Source: an uncultured Ruminococcus sp. (GTDB lineage Bacteria > Bacillota_A > Clostridia > Oscillospirales > Ruminococcaceae). Taken from it: a stretch of DNA of 25,378 bases. Both the position numbers and the translations under genes were made by a program. Where the stretch lies: positions 1-25,378 of the forward strand of contig ONBA01000034.1 in NCBI GenBank assembly GCA_900315975.1, read 5' to 3'. The notes under the pieces are model-generated. The model was not told the origin of the DNA. It searched no databases and saw only the letters and a list, made by a program, of their open reading frames with translations. Position 1 is the stretch's first letter. Each line of letters starts with the position of its first letter. Positions 22,825 to 25,378 of this stretch are shown piece after piece.

Positions 22825-25378
22825 TCAGCCGAGATTCCAGCTGTCCATTGAGATATTGTTGTTGAATACGAAATAGAGGTCGTTCTTGCCGCTGAGATTC
22901 AGTACCGGAGCTGTTATCTCCTGCATTGAACCGCCTGACGGTACCTCGATGTAAGCTACAGGTGTTCCGGACGCACTGCCTGTGCAGACCTTGATTATAC
23001 CGCCGCTCTGTGCTGATGCCTTAACGGTGATAGAGGACGCTGACTTGCAGTCTACACCTGAAACGCGGAACCAGTCACCTTTTTCTGCCTTGACGGTAGA
23101 ATTACCGCTTCCGTTTATCTCGATTCCGCCCTGATGCGAGAACGTTGCCGCACGTACAGTTGTGTACGGGTCAAGTGCCTTTATCTGGTCAACACCGGTC
23201 TTTGTACCCTTGACCTGCTGCATTGTGCCGTCGGAATTCATAGTTATCTTGTCAATGTGAGTGCTTCTGTAGCCGCAGCCCTTCAAGCCCATGTTGTCCT
23301 GGAGATACTGTGCATGATAGAACAGGTACCACTGGTCCTTGAACTTCATAATTGTGTGATGGTTGTTACCGGTCGTGCCGAAGAAGTTGCCGATGTTCTT
23401 GAACACCTCACCCTTATGAGTGAAGGGTCCGAGAGGACTGTCGCTTACCATGTAGTCGATAGCCGCGGTAGAAAGACCATACTTGTTGCCGTTTGTGTTC
23501 CAGTTGGTGCAGTAGCTGTAGTAGTATTTGCCGTTGTACTTGTGAATACCGTTGTCCTCGAACATATAAGGAGCGTCGATAGTAACAGGTGTGCCGACGA
23601 TAGATGTCATATTATCGCTGAGCTGAACGCAGCGTGAAGACTTAGGATGGTCAGACGGCTTACCTTCTGTACCGCCTCCGAAATAGAGGTATCCCTTGCC
23701 GTCATCGTCAACGAGAACCGCAGGGTCAAATACCCACGGAACATCTGTACAGTTTGCAGTCTTGCGGTCTATCATTGCATGACCGTTCGGGTCAGACCAC
23801 GGACCTGTCGGACTGTCAGAAGTAAGAACACCGATGCCGTTTGCGTTATTCGCAAAATAGAGGAAGAACTTCTCCTTGCCGTTTATCTTCTTATGAGCGG
23901 CAGTAGGTGCCCATGAGTTGCCTGCCCATTTAGCGATACCGTTCTGACCAGCAGCGTTGATAAGACCGTGGTCAGTCCAGTTTACGAGGTCGTCGGAAGA
24001 AATACAGCGCAGGCAGTTGATTGTGCTGTAAGTTTCCTTTGTAACCTGTCCGTTGCTGTAGAGAAGGTGGTCATCAGTCATGTAGATGTAGACTCTGCCA
24101 TTGTACTCCATTACACCGGGGTCTGCACCGAAATACTGCGAGATAAGGGGGTTATGCTCATTTGAACCCTTGTATGACTTTGCAATATTGACACTGCCGA
24201 ATTTCTGTGCCATCTGAGTGAAATCTACCTGCGGAACAGGCTTTTCAGCTATCGGGAACTCCTTTATCTTACCGAGAAGGAAATCGCTGATAAGAGTGAG
24301 GTCTTCCTCATTGTATTCACCGCTCTGGTCAACGTCAGCCGCCTTAGAAGCGTTCTTGTCTGCGAATCCGCCTGATATACCCTGTCTCGCAAGAACAAGG
24401 TCAAATGCGGTTATTGCACCGTCGAAGTCGATATCACCGGGGATTATCGTAACTGCCTTGGGACCGCTGATAGTTGTTCCTGCCTTGGCAACTATAGCCT
24501 CGTCGATGTAGAAATTGTCAGTACCTTCCTCTGTCTCGACATAAAGCTTGAAGTTTGAGCCTTCGGGAAGCTTATAATTAGGATTTGCAAGCTGTACGTA
24601 TGTATCTGTTACAGACTGTGCCTCAGCAATGTGTGCATACTGAGTAGTGCCTGATGCATCAGTGTACTCGAGTGAGAGCATCATGTTTGCTGACGAACCT
24701 GCTGTAGCCGCGATAACACTGAAGCTGTACTCCTCGCCGCTCTTGAATGTAAGCGGGTCAAGTGTCTTCTGGAGACCGCGCCATGCACTCTCTCTGTCCT
24801 GACAAAGGAGTGCTTCCTTGCCAGCGTATGGGATACGTCCGCTGAGAGTTGGTGTTGCACCGCCTCTGCCTTCCCAGTCGCAGGTATCGCCCTCGAATGT
24901 GTCGTGGTAGTAGTAGCCGTTTGCGTCGGGAGTTATGGGTTCTCTTGTTGTCGAACCTGAGTCAGGCGGAAGTTCCTTGCCGTCGCTTTCAAGTGTGATG
25001 ACGTAAGTTGATACGCTGTTTGCGGGAAGCTGTGAGAAGAACGATGAGCCGTTAGCTTCCATTCCCTTTGTAGCGGCGAGATTCTCGCTTCCGGAAGTTC
25101 TGTAGCGGTTGACATTCTTGATTGTTCTGCCGTTCAGATTGAACTCCTGTGTCACGTCACTGTTACCCTTGTTTATTGCTACGACTTCAACCTGTGTGTC
25201 GCTGTGCTTGTACGCGGAAACAAGTATATTGCTGTTAGGCTGTTCTGTAGCGTCGATTCGCACGTCGCCGGGACGTATATATTTCGAGAACTGTGCCATT
25301 GCGTAGCCGCGCTTCGATACCTTTCCGGTGTCCCATATAGGACTGTACTGTCGGCGGATATACCACCATACGTACGCA
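22825..25378 (-). CDS. GH30 (tail)-CBM22-dockerin-GH43-CBM6 cellulosomal enzyme, 5' partial
   Basis: The gene runs off the right edge of the window. The visible 850 residues start within a GH30 glucuronoxylanase-like domain: YSPIWDTGKVSKRGYAMAQF and FSKYIRPGDVRIDATEQ are typical of its last barrel strand and side domain. After a short linker come a CBM22-like module (about 150-300), a type I dockerin (about 314-375, GDIDFDGAITAFD and DVDQSGEYNEED), a GH43 five-bladed propeller (about 385-730) and a CBM6-like module (to the end). GH43 catalytic residues are the Asp of FGADPGVMEY, the Asp of WVFDPAVLVD and the Glu of YMFEDNGIHKYN. The protein would cut glucuronoxylan and remove arabinose or xylose branches while docked through a central dockerin. 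The GH30 catalytic Glu residues, signal peptide and promoter lie outside. The reading frame stays open to the window end. Confidence 0.9.
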   Translation of the reverse strand, partial: AYVWWYIRRQYSPIWDTGKVSKRGYAMAQFSKYIRPGDVRIDATEQPNSNILVSAYKHSDTQVEVVAINKGNSDVTQEFNLNGRTIKNVNRYRTSGSENLAATKGMEANGSSFFSQLPANSVSTYVITLESDGKELPPDSGSTTREPITPDANGYYYHDTFEGDTCDWEGRGGATPTLSGRIPYAGKEALLCQDRESAWRGLQKTLDPLTFKSGEEYSFSVIAATAGSSANMMLSLEYTDASGTTQYAHIAEAQSVTDTYVQLANPNYKLPEGSNFKLYVETEEGTDNFYIDEAIVAKAGTTISGPKAVTIIPGDIDFDGAITAFDLVLARQGISGGFADKNASKAADVDQSGEYNEEDLTLISDFLLGKIKEFPIAEKPVPQVDFTQMAQKFGSVNIAKSYKGSNEHNPLISQYFGADPGVMEYNGRVYIYMTDDHLLYSNGQVTKETYSTINCLRCISSDDLVNWTDHGLINAAGQNGIAKWAGNSWAPTAAHKKINGKEKFFLYFANNANGIGVLTSDSPTGPWSDPNGHAMIDRKTANCTDVPWVFDPAVLVDDDGKGYLYFGGGTEGKPSDHPKSSRCVQLSDNMTSIVGTPVTIDAPYMFEDNGIHKYNGKYYYSYCTNWNTNGNKYGLSTAAIDYMVSDSPLGPFTHKGEVFKNIGNFFGTTGNNHHTIMKFKDQWYLFYHAQYLQDNMGLKGCGYRSTHIDKITMNSDGTMQQVKGTKTGVDQIKALDPYTTVRAATFSHQGGIEINGSGNSTVKAEKGDWFRVSGVDCKSASSITVKASAQSGGIIKVCTGSASGTPVAYIEVPSGGSMQEITAPVLNLSGKNDLYFVFNNNISMDSWNLG

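Noticed and set aside
22825..25299. Treating the ATG at 25299 as the true start of the GH43-containing gene
   Set aside because: The frame continues upstream to the window edge and encodes clear GH30 sequence (for example YSPIWDTGKVSKRGYA), so this Met is internal.

Overview
The window looks like chromosome from a fibre-degrading Ruminococcus (Oscillospiraceae, Bacillota), close to R. flavefaciens. This is inferred from two secreted plant-cell-wall hydrolases with type I dockerins, Thr-rich linkers, Gram-positive type genes (DnaD/DnaI-like helicase loading, SleB-like hydrolase, FtsH), strong GGAGG ribosome sites and TTGACA-17-TATAAT promoters. No rRNA, tRNA or CRISPR array was seen.

Layout. 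1-2040: end of an integrative element, with an excisionase-like protein, a tyrosine integrase and short GGTAGAA repeats that may be recombinase arm sites; the rest of the element would lie left of the window. 2104-3207: a promoter and a strong terminator hairpin placed directly in front of an unrecognised membrane protein. 3280-5544: a wall amidase with an SH3 domain, converging on a membrane-anchored DD-carboxypeptidase homologue that has lost its catalytic motifs. 5604-8073: a GH31 alpha-xylosidase. 8144-10220: a DnaD-domain protein and a DnaI/DnaC-type ATPase, both starting at TTG. 10221-10866: a 646-base AT-rich gap with several dyads. 10867-14405: a SleB-like hydrolase, FtsH and a COG2426 membrane protein, each with its own promoter or terminator. 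14545-16937: a GH5 endoglucanase with dockerin on the minus strand, with a structured leader. 17140-17587: a DUF4236 small protein and a 181-bp MITE. 17683-22775: a four-gene operon of FtsX-type ABC permease, ATPase, OmpR-type regulator and histidine kinase. 22825-25378: the 3' part of a large minus-strand gene encoding GH30 tail, CBM22, internal dockerin, GH43 and CBM6.

How it fits together. The GH5 and GH30/GH43 proteins would be secreted and docked on a cellulosome to cut beta-glucan/xyloglucan and arabinoxylan, while the cytoplasmic GH31 enzyme could trim imported xyloglucan oligosaccharides. The ABC/two-component operon between the two dockerin genes is more likely an envelope-stress or peptide-response module than part of polysaccharide use. 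The most notable items are the complete MITE between divergent genes, the catalytically degenerate S11 protein, the two-enzyme protein with a central dockerin, and the promoter-terminator leader at 2104-2209.
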